This document shows positions 1 through 8,314 of a stretch of 34,980 bases of DNA, in pieces (the stretch's first letter is position 1; every line of letters begins with the position of its first letter). The notes beneath the pieces were generated by a model. That model saw only the letters and a list, made by a program, of their open reading frames with translations, searched no databases and was not told the origin of the DNA. A program made the position numbers and the translations under genes. Origin of the DNA: Chloroflexota bacterium (GTDB lineage: Bacteria > Chloroflexota > Limnocylindria > Limnocylindrales > CSP1-4); NCBI GenBank assembly GCA_003158495.1, contig PMJT01000179.1, positions 906 through 35,885 of the forward strand, given 5' to 3'.

Positions 1-1
1 C

Positions 2-1333
2 CGCAAGAGAGTCGTGGACCGGGCCCGCGGCGTTGGCCGGGAGCAAATCCGTGGCCGGCCTCACGCTCGCTGCGTAGATCGGGGCGGAGATGCTGCCGAG
101 GATCGCCACTCCGAAAGCCCCGCCGAGCTCGCGCGCGGTGCTGTTGATCGAGGAGGCGACGCCCTGCTTGGACCGTGGCAGAGCGCGGATCATGATTACG
201 GTGAGCGGTCCCATCGCGAAGCCCATGCCGGCGCCGATCAGGAAGAGGGTCGTGGCGACGAACGGGTAGCCGTCAGCGGCCCCGGCCATGCGCATGATCA
301 GGAGGCCGGCGGCGACGGTGGCCATCCCACCGGCGACGGTCACGCGTACCCCGAGGCGCCGGGCCGCGACCATTGCGAGGGGGCTGAAGACAGCCATCGA
401 GATCGCCAGCGGCAGGATCGAGTAGCCCGTCTCCATGGTGCCGAAGCCCAGCACGCCCTGGAGGTACTGGCTGAGGAAGAACATCGACCCGAAGAGGCCG
501 AAGCTCGTGAGCAGGACCGCAAGCACCGCGGAGCCGAAGGCGGGCTGCGCGAGCAGTCGAACGTCTAGGAGCGGGTCGGCCGTCGTGAGCTCGCGAACTA
601 AGAATCCGGCCAGGAGTGCGGCGGCGGCGGCGAAGAGCGCAACCTCGGAAGGGGCGGTCCAGCCGTTCGCCGGAGCTTCGATGACGCCGTAGACGAGTGC
701 CACCAGGCCACCGACGGAGAGCGCCGCTCCGGGCAGGTCGAGCGGAGCGGCGTTGGGGGAGCGGCCTTCCGGGACGAGCGCGACAACGCCGACGAGCGAG
801 ATCAGGACGATCGGAACGTTGATCAGAAAGATGGAACCCCAGGCGAAGTGCTCGAGCAGCCAACCCGCCAGGACCGGCCCGGCGACGATGCCGAGGCCCG
901 CGATGCCCGTCCAGATGCCGATCGCCTTCGGACGCTCCTCGGCGGAGAAGACGCTCGAGGTAACCGAAAGTGTGGAGGGCACGATCAACGCGCCGCCGAT
1001 GCCCATACCGGCGCGAAGCAGAATCAGGACCGTGGCGGAGGGAGCAAAGGTGCTGGCGAGCGAGCCGATGCCGAAGATGGTCAGCCCGACGAGCATCACG
1101 CGGCGACGGCCGTAACGGTCGCCCAGGGCGCCGGCTGCGAGCAGCAGCCCGGCAAACAGGAGCACATACGCGTCCACCATCCACTGCAGCTGGCTCGTGT
1201 CTGCGTGCAGATCGCGGGCCAGAGTCGGCAGCGCGACGTTGAGGATCGTGTTGTCCAGGTTGACGGTGAAGAGACTGACTATTAGGACGGCGAGGATCCA
1301 CCAGCGGCGGCTGTGGAGGGTCGGGTCCGGCAT
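2..1333 (-). CDS. DHA2-family MFS multidrug exporter (EmrB/QacA-like), C-terminus cut by window edge
   Basis: Reading the minus strand from the ATG at 1333 gives an open frame that reaches the left edge without a stop, so about 444 residues are present. It begins MPDPTLHSRRWWILAVLIV and continues with a first helix containing NLDNTILNVALPTLARDL, the usual TM1 of drug:H+ antiporters with 14 helices. MFS motif A is visible as GALGDRYGRRRVMLVG. Long hydrophobic helices follow, and the last part (MIRALPRSKQGVASSINSTARELGGAFG) is typical of the late EmrB/QacA helices. Only the last few dozen residues should be missing. A possible ribosome site AGGAG lies about 10 nt upstream. It diverges from a TetR gene, the classic arrangement for a repressed exporter. 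The substrate cannot be told from sequence. Confidence 0.9.
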   Translation of the reverse strand, partial: MPDPTLHSRRWWILAVLIVSLFTVNLDNTILNVALPTLARDLHADTSQLQWMVDAYVLLFAGLLLAAGALGDRYGRRRVMLVGLTIFGIGSLASTFAPSATVLILLRAGMGIGGALIVPSTLSVTSSVFSAEERPKAIGIWTGIAGLGIVAGPVLAGWLLEHFAWGSIFLINVPIVLISLVGVVALVPEGRSPNAAPLDLPGAALSVGGLVALVYGVIEAPANGWTAPSEVALFAAAAALLAGFLVRELTTADPLLDVRLLAQPAFGSAVLAVLLTSFGLFGSMFFLSQYLQGVLGFGTMETGYSILPLAISMAVFSPLAMVAARRLGVRVTVAGGMATVAAGLLIMRMAGAADGYPFVATTLFLIGAGMGFAMGPLTVIMIRALPRSKQGVASSINSTARELGGAFGVAILGSISAPIYAASVRPATDLLPANAAGPVHDSLA

Positions 1334-1400
1334 TGGTGCTGCGCTCCTGCTTGTTTCTCGTACTTCGAACGATGCTTGTGGTACCGCGTACGTGCTGTGC

Positions 1401-1443
1401 TAGTACGGTGTACTATTGACGTCGCACAAGTTACTAGTACAAT
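1401..1443 (+). promoter_or_regulatory. Promoter with overlapping operator-like dyads between exporter and TetR gene
   Basis: TAGTAC-GGT-GTACTA at 1401-1415 is a perfect 6+6 inverted repeat, and TACTAGTA at 1432-1439 is a second palindrome with the same TACTA/TAGTA words. Between and over them lies a good sigma-70-type promoter for the TetR gene: TTGACG at 1416-1421, a 16-nt spacer, then TACAAT at 1438-1443. A repressor on either dyad would block this promoter. The divergent exporter promoter must also lie in this 150-bp gap. Autorepression by the neighbouring TetR protein is inferred. Confidence 0.6.
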
Positions 1444-1486
1444 GCACGAGTGTCAAGCCCCAATCTCGCGGGCTTAGAGGAAACCG

Positions 1487-2302
1487 ATGAGCGACTACCA
1501 GAACCTGCCGACTCCGCCGTGGTGGAACAGCCGCGAGACCCGCCAGGCCGCTCGTGGTGAGAAGCGCCGGCTCCGTCATGAAGCGAGGCGCGCCGGGGAG
1601 CCCGGAGAACCCAGCGCGACGCAGCGCGAGCCGGTCACCCCGGAGCGCATCGCGGACGCCGCCCTGCGGGTTATCGATGCCCAGGGAATCGATGGACTGA
1701 CGGTTCGGTCGCTGGCGGTGGAGCTGGGCGTCGGAACGATGACGCTCTACTGGTATGTCCAGAACAAGGACGAGGTCCTCGAGCTTGTGGCCGACCGGCT
1801 GCTGGCCGACGTGTCATTTCCGCCGCCGGAAGGCGACTGGCGGATCTCGGTTCGTCAGGGCTGCACGTCCGTCAGGACCGCGTTGCTGCGGCACGCGAAG
1901 GCCGTCCCGATAATCGTGGGTCGCGGCGCGTTCGGCCCCAACGGACTGCGTATGACCGAGGCCTCGATCGCCGTCTTTCGCGCGGCCGGTTTCGATGCCG
2001 ACGTCGCGGCCGACGCCTACTTCACGATCTCCAACTTCGTCACGGGCTTCTGCATCTTCGAAACCTCGGCAGCCGGCTTTCGCCGGCGCCCGGATCTCGA
2101 CATGCGCGCCTACGGCCAGATGCTCCGGCAATACGTCGATTCGCTTCCGCCGGCCCTCTATCCGAACCTCCAGGCGTCGGCCGAGCGGATCTTCGGCCAC
2201 AACCTCGAAGAGCGTTTCTCGTTCGGCGTCAACTGCTTGATCGCCGGCTTCGAGGCCAAACTGGCCGCCGGCGGGGCCGCCAGTCGGGCCGTCGGCCAGT
2301 AG
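1487..2302 (+). CDS. TetR/AcrR-family transcriptional regulator
   Basis: 271 residues. A basic, Arg-rich leader of about 48 residues precedes a TetR DNA-binding domain at residues 50-106: TPERIADAALRVIDAQG is helix 1, and LTVRSLAVELGVGTMTLYWYV is the helix-turn-helix region, with the TLYWYV recognition helix typical of TetR proteins related to tetracycline-type repressors. The rest is a helical ligand-binding and dimerisation domain of the TetR_C type. The ATG at 1487 is supported by AGAGGA 6 nt upstream. The N-terminal extension is longer than usual, but no better internal start was seen. It most likely represses itself and the divergent MFS exporter. The inducer is unknown. Confidence 0.9.
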   Translation: MSDYQNLPTPPWWNSRETRQAARGEKRRLRHEARRAGEPGEPSATQREPVTPERIADAALRVIDAQGIDGLTVRSLAVELGVGTMTLYWYVQNKDEVLELVADRLLADVSFPPPEGDWRISVRQGCTSVRTALLRHAKAVPIIVGRGAFGPNGLRMTEASIAVFRAAGFDADVAADAYFTISNFVTGFCIFETSAAGFRRRPDLDMRAYGQMLRQYVDSLPPALYPNLQASAERIFGHNLEERFSFGVNCLIAGFEAKLAAGGAASRAVGQ

Positions 2303-2535
2303 CTGGGAGAGCCAGGCCCCGTCGCATGGCAGAGCCCGCCCGTATGGCAGATCGTTGTCGGTCGCACCGGGATATCCAGCGGCGCGTGCCGCGGTCGTCG
2401 GGCCTATTCACACGGGTGGGAGAATGTGCCGAACACGGGGAGCTTGGACGCGCGGTCCACACCCTGGCCGCCGGGACCGCGCCGAGCTACTGGCGAGACC
2501 GACCCGCGTGGAATGCGTCCCAAGGAGCTGTCATT
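2303..2535. other. Intergenic gap, nothing recognised
   Basis: About 230 bp between the TetR gene and the small secreted protein. No convincing promoter, RNA or gene was seen. Reading frames through it continue upstream from the small protein's frame but lack a ribosome site and look non-coding. Confidence 0.4.
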
Positions 2536-2874
2536 GTGAAGCGAGTCCTGGTGCGCGGCCGATTCGCTCGTTTGTCGCGGGTGCTGGCGAGCGCCCTGTT
2601 GGCGATCTGCCTGGTCGCGTCCGTTCCGGCTACGGCAGCCGCTTCTGGCAGCCCGACGCGGCTTCAGCGCCTGGTTTGGAACGTTGCGTGCGAATACGTG
2701 GCCAGGGGAACGGTGGCTCCAGAGGTTGCGCTCGTCTGTGTGCACAGCGGCATCCCGATGTGGAGCGCCCGACCACTCAAGGTGCTGCAGGTTCTCTGCG
2801 AGCGCGGGTTGCGTGGCACGTACGACTACCGGTCCGAGTATCCGAGCGAGCTCGCTGCCTGCTTCTTCAACTGA
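2536..2874 (+). CDS. Small secreted protein of unknown function
   Basis: 112 residues from a GTG start at 2536, chosen because AAGGAG lies 8 nt upstream and the product then begins with a classic signal peptide: basic MKRVLVRGRFARLSR, a hydrophobic stretch LASALLAICLVASV, and a PATAAASG cleavage region. The mature part is about 75 residues and contains four cysteines (WNVACEY, ALVCVHS, QVLCERG, LAACFFN), which could form two disulfides. No known family was recognised. It stands alone between the TetR gene and the convergent LarA-like gene. The signal peptide and ribosome site argue that it is real. Longer readings of the same frame starting near 2326 would bury the signal peptide and were not used. 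Confidence 0.65.
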   Translation: MKRVLVRGRFARLSRVLASALLAICLVASVPATAAASGSPTRLQRLVWNVACEYVARGTVAPEVALVCVHSGIPMWSARPLKVLQVLCERGLRGTYDYRSEYPSELAACFFN

Positions 2875-2893
2875 GCGTTTGACCAGCCTTTCT

Positions 2894-2921
2894 GCCGTCC
2901 GACCCTCGCGGCATGGACGGC
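2894..2921. terminator. Possible bidirectional terminator hairpin
   Basis: GCCGTCC at 2894-2900 pairs with GGACGGC at 2915-2921, a 7-bp stem with a 14-nt loop. It sits between two convergent genes, the small secreted protein and the LarA-like gene. There is no clear T-run, so efficiency is doubtful. Confidence 0.3.
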
Positions 2922-2968
2922 CCGGCGGCCTTCGGCTGTTGAATCGGGCACTGCGCGCGGGACGGACC

Positions 2969-4330
2969 CTACCCTGCGGCTCCCCAGCCGTCGGCGAACA
3001 TCCCGTCGGCGTCGAAGCGGATAGGAGCGGGGGCGCGGACGATCTCACAGCGGCCGGTTTCCAGCGCGGCCGCCACGGCGGGTTCGCTGACCCAGAGCAT
3101 GTCCAGGTGCTTGGTGTCGGGCACGCGAACGATCCGGGCGTCCGTCGACTCCACGGCCACGCAGCAGGCCAGCGCGATGGCCAGGGCGGATCGGTCGTCC
3201 GGCAGCGTTACCCCGACCCGGGCCCCCTCGGGTGTCTTGGCCGTGACGCTGTTCATGTAGGTCTTCGCGGCGTCCATCTTTCGAACCGCCCGCTCCAGTA
3301 CGACGTCCGCAAGCCCGATGCCCACGGCGTTTCCCTCGGTGGCGTCGGTCAGGTCGCGCACGACGATGCGCTGGATCGACGGCCCGCTGCCCGTTGGCCC
3401 GGCGTAGTAGCGGCCGACGACGTTCGAGTCCATGCCGAGGCCGCTGATGTCCTTGCCGATGGCGTCGAGGACCAGGACATCGATCTGCGAAAACGGGAGT
3501 CGCGGCATTAGATCGCGGGCAAACACGAGCAACTCGCGCTCCCGGCGTGCCATGTGCGCGGCGGCGACCGCCTCGATATGCGCAAGGTGAGCGTAGCCGT
3601 TCTCGATCAGCGCGAGCCCGAACGGGATCTTCGCGCGGGCAAGAGTAAATTCGGCCGTTTGCGGGATCAGGTCGTGGAAGACGGCGAAACCCTGGCGGTG
3701 GAGCGTGTCCGCGCCGTGCTGCTTGCCGAGCCCGATCGCGATCATCTTCATGAGGCCGCTTTCGATCTCGCCGCTGAAGTCCGTGTGCGGCTTCACCCGG
3801 TTGATCGGGACGATCGCGTCGGCTTCCTGGTAGGCGTGGCGGTCGATGAAGATCGGCACGCCAGGCCTGACCTCGCCGAGTTCCACGGTCTCCATGCCGG
3901 ACCGGATCTCGCAGCCGATCGATTCTTCGGTAATGCCCAGCGAGGCCAGAACGTGGATCTGGCCCTCCGCGGTGGCGCCGCCGTGGCTGCCCATGGCCGG
4001 CACGACGAACACGTCCGCCCGGGCCGTGCGGAGCCAGGCCACGGTCGCGCGAACGACCTCGTCTATGCGGTCGATGCCGCGGCTGCCGGCGGCGACACAG
4101 ACCCGGCTGCCGGGGGCGATCAACCCTGCCATCGGGGCAAGGGCGTACGACACCGACGTCGCCACGTCCCGCACCTGGGCCGTCTCGAGGCGCTGGCGGA
4201 CCAGCGCCCAGCCCGGCAGGGGCCGCCGCATGAACTCATCGAATGCCCCGCCCGGGGCGACGACCACGTGCGTGGGCGGATCGCTCAGTTCCGACTGCGA
4301 GGTTGACTCCGGACGCGGCTGATGATCCAT
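2969..4330 (-). CDS. LarA-like protein (lactate racemase domain, DUF2088)
   Basis: 453 residues. The N-terminal half carries the LarA/DUF2088 pattern: a Rossmann-like start (GLIAPGSRVCVAAGSRGI), MGSHGG at 113-118, then NRVKPHTDFSGEIESGLMK (177-195) followed by GLGKQHG (201-206). In L. plantarum LarA the nickel-pincer cofactor is attached to a lysine in an FSGG-K motif and the nickel is bound by nearby histidines. H182, K195 and H205 are the likely counterparts here, though the spacing differs slightly. Homologues racemise or epimerise various 2-hydroxy acids and sugar acids, so the substrate is open. No larB, larC or larE cofactor genes are in the window. It follows the epimerase gene after about 40 nt and is probably the last gene of the xylose operon, which suggests a sugar-acid substrate (inference). 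GGAGG lies about 12 nt before the ATG. Confidence 0.75.
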   Translation of the reverse strand: MDHQPRPESTSQSELSDPPTHVVVAPGGAFDEFMRRPLPGWALVRQRLETAQVRDVATSVSYALAPMAGLIAPGSRVCVAAGSRGIDRIDEVVRATVAWLRTARADVFVVPAMGSHGGATAEGQIHVLASLGITEESIGCEIRSGMETVELGEVRPGVPIFIDRHAYQEADAIVPINRVKPHTDFSGEIESGLMKMIAIGLGKQHGADTLHRQGFAVFHDLIPQTAEFTLARAKIPFGLALIENGYAHLAHIEAVAAAHMARRERELLVFARDLMPRLPFSQIDVLVLDAIGKDISGLGMDSNVVGRYYAGPTGSGPSIQRIVVRDLTDATEGNAVGIGLADVVLERAVRKMDAAKTYMNSVTAKTPEGARVGVTLPDDRSALAIALACCVAVESTDARIVRVPDTKHLDMLWVSEPAVAAALETGRCEIVRAPAPIRFDADGMFADGWGAAG

Positions 4331-4369
4331 GACCGTACTCTACGCCTCCGCCGGACGGCCGCGGAAACG

Positions 4370-5233
4370 CTATCGGGCGGCCGGCGCCCAGTTCCAGCGG
4401 GTCCAGGCCGAGAGGCGTTCGCCGGCGCCGAGCATCGCCAGACCCGTGTCCTGGCGGCCGTCCTGGGTCAGCCGAAGGGCGTCCGGCCAGGCGGTCATAG
4501 GCTCGACACAAACGGCCTCGGGATGGTTGTAGACGACGACGGACCCAACCGAGGGCCCGAATTCGATCTCGAGCCGGAGGTCCGGCCAGCACAATTCGGC
4601 CGGCGAGGCCACCGACGTGTACACGTCGTCGATGCTCCGCGATCCGATTGCGGGCGTGGACCGCAGGTCCGTTCTCGAGTCGACCGGATCCAATTCGCCT
4701 GTTGGGATCAGTTCCTCGGTGAGTCTCAGGACGCGATCGCCGGCAACGCCGACGCGAACCTCGCCGTCGCCCCTCACGAACCACGGATGCCAGCCCAGTG
4801 CGGCGGGCATAGGCTCGTCTGCCTCGATCGAGGCCTCGAGCGACAGCCCGCCCGACCCGAGTGAGATTCGTTGGAATACCCGACCGCGGAACGGCCACCT
4901 GGATCGATCCATTTCGCAGACCAGGGCCACGGCGTTGTCGGTCTGGGCCACGATCCGCCACGGGACGTCGAACACGGTGCCGTGGATGGCATGCCTGCCA
5001 TGGTTGAGTGGAATGGCGATCACTTGATCGTTCCAGGCCAGGACGCCCTCGGACAGCCGGCCGACGAACGGGGCCATCAGGAAGCTGCCCCAAGACAGGG
5101 CCGGCTCGACCACGCCGGTTTGCGGCTCGACTCTTAGCCTCTCCCGGCCGGCGATTACGAAGGATGCGACGCGGCCGCCCTGGTCCGGATCGACGACGGC
5201 GTGGTTCTCGCCCTCTCCGAGGGTGACGGTCAT
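4370..5233 (-). CDS. Aldose 1-epimerase family protein (mutarotase)
   Basis: 287 residues, somewhat short for GalM (about 340) but normal for the smaller aldose-1-epimerase-like proteins. Landmarks are GSFLMAPFVGRL (49-60), NHGRHAIHG (77-85), GWHPWF (147-152, catalytic-type His149), a DD pair at 202-203, and CVEPMTAWPDAL (242-253) with Glu244 as the likely general base. It interconverts the alpha and beta anomers of an aldose. Here it probably supplies the xylose anomer used by xylose isomerase. Its start overlaps the xylulokinase stop by 4 nt (ATGA), implying translational coupling. No signal peptide, so cytoplasmic. Confidence 0.88.
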   Translation of the reverse strand: MTVTLGEGENHAVVDPDQGGRVASFVIAGRERLRVEPQTGVVEPALSWGSFLMAPFVGRLSEGVLAWNDQVIAIPLNHGRHAIHGTVFDVPWRIVAQTDNAVALVCEMDRSRWPFRGRVFQRISLGSGGLSLEASIEADEPMPAALGWHPWFVRGDGEVRVGVAGDRVLRLTEELIPTGELDPVDSRTDLRSTPAIGSRSIDDVYTSVASPAELCWPDLRLEIEFGPSVGSVVVYNHPEAVCVEPMTAWPDALRLTQDGRQDTGLAMLGAGERLSAWTRWNWAPAAR

Positions 5234-6681
5234 CGGCTCACCGGGCGGCTTTGGACGGCCTCGAGGGCGAGCTGCCGTACGGCGCGGTGGTGCGAGATGA
5301 CGTCGTCGTCACGCGGCATTGGCTCGAGGCCCATGCCGGCGTCGGTGCGCCAGCCTGCGACAACCGTCTGCGGCGGAACCTTGCGCAGGACGGCTGCGGC
5401 CTGGGCGGCGGCCCCGATGGCGACCAGCTCGCCTGCCGCCGGGATCCGGATGGGCCGGCCGGAGAGCCGCCGCGTGACCTGCTGCCACGTAGCGCCCTTG
5501 GCCCCGCCGCCGATTAGCGTGAGGGGCGCCTTCGGATCCACGCCGGAAGAAGATGCGTCGATCGTCTGCAGCGCGTCGAGCAGGCCCATGACGGCGCCTT
5601 CGTAGGTGGCCATGAGGATGGAGCGCGGGTCCGTGTCATGGCGCAGGCCGAAAATGGCGGCCGCGGCGCCCGGGAGGTTCGGCGTTCGCTCGCCGTCGAA
5701 ATAGGGCAGCACCACGACGCCGTTGCTGGGGGCGACGTCGTCGCGCGACAGCCCGAGCCATGCCGCCATCCGGTCCACGGCCAGCGTGCAGTTGAGCGTT
5801 GCCGCCAGGGGCAGGAAGCGGCCGGTGGCGTCGGCGAACCCGGCCACGCTGCCCGTCGGGTCGGCGGTCCGGCTCGTGGAGACGAGATAGACCGTGCCGG
5901 ACGTGCCCAGGCTCAGGACGGGAGCGCCGGGCTCGAGCCCGAGGCCGAGGGCCGCGCCCATGTTGTCGCCCGTGCCGGGCCCGACGACTATTCCTGCGCG
6001 AAGTCCCGTGGCTTCCGCCGCGGCCGTGGTCAGCGTGCCGGCCGCTTCGTCCGGCCACAGGACGCGCGGCAACAACTCCTCGGGCAGCGCGAGCTCGGGT
6101 AGATCCAGGACCGAGCCTACATAGGCCTCGGATTCCGTGGACCACCAGGCCGTGCCCGAGGCGTCGCCTCGGTCTGTCACGCCGGCTCCGGACAGGCGCT
6201 CGGTCAGGTAGTCGTGCGGCAGCCTGATCGCCGCAGTCCGCGCGACGGTTTGCGGCTCGCGCCGCCGCAGCCAGGCCCACTTGGTTGCGGTGAAGGAGGC
6301 GACCGGCACGACCCCGATGCGGGCCGCCCAGGCTGTAGCGCCGCCCAGTGCCTCGAGCAGTCGCACGGCGTCCGAGGCAGAACGAGTGTCGTTCCAGAGC
6401 ATCGCCGGCCTGATCGGGACGCCCGCGGCGTCGAGGCAGACGAGGCCGTGCTGCTGGCCGGCGACCGAGATCCCCGACACTTCACCGGCCAGCCCGGTCT
6501 GGGCCACGGCCGTCCGGAGCGCTTCCCACCACACGTCGGGATGGGTCTCGCGGGCACCGCCCGTGCCGGTGACGGCGTGAGCGGCCTGGCCCAGTGCCAC
6601 GATCTCGCCGCTGTCGGCGTCGACGACGACGACTTTGGTGGATTGCGTCGAGCAATCCACGCCCGCGACGAGCGTCCTCAT
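5230..6681 (-). CDS. xylB: Xylulokinase (FGGY family)
   Basis: 483 residues, the normal length for XylB. It phosphorylates D-xylulose to xylulose-5-phosphate with ATP in the cytoplasm. The FGGY_N domain opens with VAGVDCSTQSTKVVVVD (phosphate loop), followed by ISVAGQQHGLVCLD (71-84) and PAMLWNDTRS (92-101), which line the sugar site. GPGTGDNMGAALGLG (234-248) carries the expected catalytic Asp239, and LSLGTSGTVY lies in the ATP-binding half, as does the Gly-rich LIGGGAKGATW. GGAGG directly precedes the ATG. It lies about 36 nt downstream of xylose isomerase and overlaps the epimerase gene, so the three form one operon. Confidence 0.95.
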   Translation of the reverse strand: MRTLVAGVDCSTQSTKVVVVDADSGEIVALGQAAHAVTGTGGARETHPDVWWEALRTAVAQTGLAGEVSGISVAGQQHGLVCLDAAGVPIRPAMLWNDTRSASDAVRLLEALGGATAWAARIGVVPVASFTATKWAWLRRREPQTVARTAAIRLPHDYLTERLSGAGVTDRGDASGTAWWSTESEAYVGSVLDLPELALPEELLPRVLWPDEAAGTLTTAAAEATGLRAGIVVGPGTGDNMGAALGLGLEPGAPVLSLGTSGTVYLVSTSRTADPTGSVAGFADATGRFLPLAATLNCTLAVDRMAAWLGLSRDDVAPSNGVVVLPYFDGERTPNLPGAAAAIFGLRHDTDPRSILMATYEGAVMGLLDALQTIDASSSGVDPKAPLTLIGGGAKGATWQQVTRRLSGRPIRIPAAGELVAIGAAAQAAAVLRKVPPQTVVAGWRTDAGMGLEPMPRDDDVISHHRAVRQLALEAVQSRPVSR

Positions 6682-6717
6682 GCGTCCTCCCCGTGGTCTC
6701 GAGACTACGAATCGTGC

Positions 6718-7911
6718 CTAGCGCAGGCCCATCAGGAGATCCATGACCAGCTGATCGAGCCGTTCATTGTAGTAGCCGCGATCGGCCAGAACGGCCGGGT
6801 CGCCGGCGGTGGACTGCAGTTCCGCAGCAGCAGCCGCCGAATACTTGCCGACCGTGGGCTTGGCCAGTTCGGGGACCGATGCCGCCTCGAGAGCGGCCTG
6901 GATCTCTTTGTCCGCAGCGAAACGGTGAGCCTTCTCCTTGAGTGCCAAGTATGTTCGCATGCAGCCGGCCGCGAAGTCCCACACGCCTTCCGGGTTCTCA
7001 TTGCGGTATGCGTGGGCGTCGAAGTGCCGCGCGCCCGAATAGCCCGACTCCTCGAGCAGCTTGACGAGGAAGAAGTCGTCCTTGATTCCCTCTGAGCCGA
7101 AGCGCAAATCCTGGTCGTAGCGGCCTATCTTCTGGCCGTTGAGGTCGATGTGGAAGAGCTTGCCCTGCCATAGGGCCTGGGAGACGGCGTGGTAGAACGA
7201 CAGGCCGGACATCGTCTCGTGGGCGAATTCCGGGTTCACGCCGAACATGTCCGGCTTGTCGAGCGTGCTGATGAACCCGAGGGCGTGACCCACTGTCGGC
7301 AGGAAAGCGTCACCGCGCGGTTCGTTCGGCTTCGGCTCGAGCGCGCACCGCATGTTGTAGCCGCGGTCGACGATGTAGGCGGAGAGGAAGTTCATTGCCT
7401 CGCGCATCCGGTCGAGAGCATCCCCGACCGGCTTCGACGCCATCGCCTCCACGCCTTCGCGCCCACCCCAGAAGACATATACGGGTGCGCCGAGTTCGGC
7501 ACCCAGGTCGATCGCGCGCATCGTCTTGGCCAGCGCGTAGCGCCGAACCTTCCGATCGTTCGAGGTGAAGGCGCCATCCTTGAAGACGGGATGACCGAAG
7601 AGATTGGTCGTGGCCATCGACACGACAATGCCGGTCTCTTCGAGTGTGGCCCGGAAGCGACGCACGACCTCGTCCCGCTGGGGAAGGGAAGAACCGGGCG
7701 GGACGAGGTCGTCGTCGTGGAAGCAGACGCCGTACGCACCGAGCGCGGCCAGTCGACGAACGCTTTCGTTCGGATCGATGCGCGCCCGCGTCGAGGTGCC
7801 GAAGGGGTCCGAGCCGGTGTTGCCGACGGTCCAGAGCCCAAACGTGAACTTGTGCTCGGGGCGGGGCTGCAGCGAGTCCTCACCTAGTGCGTTCTGTCGT
7901 TCCTGGGCCAT
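6718..7911 (-). CDS. xylA: Xylose isomerase, actinobacterial-like short form
   Basis: 397 residues. It converts D-xylose to D-xylulose using two divalent metals in a TIM barrel. All active-site groups are visible: FHDDD (His65, Asp68), EPKPNEPRGD (Glu192, Lys194), NPEFAHE (Glu228, His231), HIDLNGQ (Asp256), RYDQDLRFG (Asp266, Asp268) and HFDAH (Asp298). The sequence begins near TFGLWTVGNTGSDPFG, as in Streptomyces-type class I enzymes. The start at 7911 has a strong AAGGAGG site 7-8 nt upstream. It is first gene of the minus-strand xylose operon and divergent from the CUT1 importer. A candidate promoter lies about 400 nt upstream, leaving an unusually long leader. Confidence 0.96.
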   Translation of the reverse strand: MAQERQNALGEDSLQPRPEHKFTFGLWTVGNTGSDPFGTSTRARIDPNESVRRLAALGAYGVCFHDDDLVPPGSSLPQRDEVVRRFRATLEETGIVVSMATTNLFGHPVFKDGAFTSNDRKVRRYALAKTMRAIDLGAELGAPVYVFWGGREGVEAMASKPVGDALDRMREAMNFLSAYIVDRGYNMRCALEPKPNEPRGDAFLPTVGHALGFISTLDKPDMFGVNPEFAHETMSGLSFYHAVSQALWQGKLFHIDLNGQKIGRYDQDLRFGSEGIKDDFFLVKLLEESGYSGARHFDAHAYRNENPEGVWDFAAGCMRTYLALKEKAHRFAADKEIQAALEAASVPELAKPTVGKYSAAAAAELQSTAGDPAVLADRGYYNERLDQLVMDLLMGLR

Positions 7912-8314
7912 TCGTGGACCTCCTTCAAGAAATGGATGGGGCAGCGGCGACCGAACCGGAGAACGCTGGCTCGGGACCCGAGCCTCGACCGGCGGCGGCG
8001 AGTTCCTGGGGCGTGGCTTGCCCGGACTCGCCCGCTGCGTGTATGCAGGCAGCAGCCTGAGACGGTCTCAGGAGCGGCGTTCGGCCGGCGAGCGGCACGG
8101 TCGGCTCAGTCGACCGGACCCCCGCCACGCTGTCGAAGGCGTCGCCGAGGCGGGCGCGGCTGCCAGTGGCAAACCGAACCTCGCACAGGTTCGAAGCCTT
8201 CTCCGTCATCTCGACGACGCCTCCACAGGTGCTCTTGCCGCGTCAACCCGGCCGATCGCACAACTCCTCCCACCCACGACAAGCGTCGGCGCCGGTCCGG
8301 GGCATGGTCGCGCA
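7912..8314 (-). other. Long xylA leader region
   Basis: About 400 nt between the candidate xylA promoter and the xylA start. It holds a perfect 17-nt dyad at 8056-8072 and a 94-codon open frame (8209 to 7925) whose stop falls next to the xylA ribosome site. That frame has no recognisable family. No known riboswitch was recognised. Confidence 0.4.
8056..8072. promoter_or_regulatory. Perfect 17-nt inverted repeat in xylA leader
   Basis: CCTGAGAC-G-GTCTCAGG is an exact 8+8 palindrome around one central base. It lies in the xylA leader and is not explained by any gene. Its size suits a dimeric regulator site. A half site GACGGTCTC recurs at 8440-8448 on the importer side. Confidence 0.4.
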
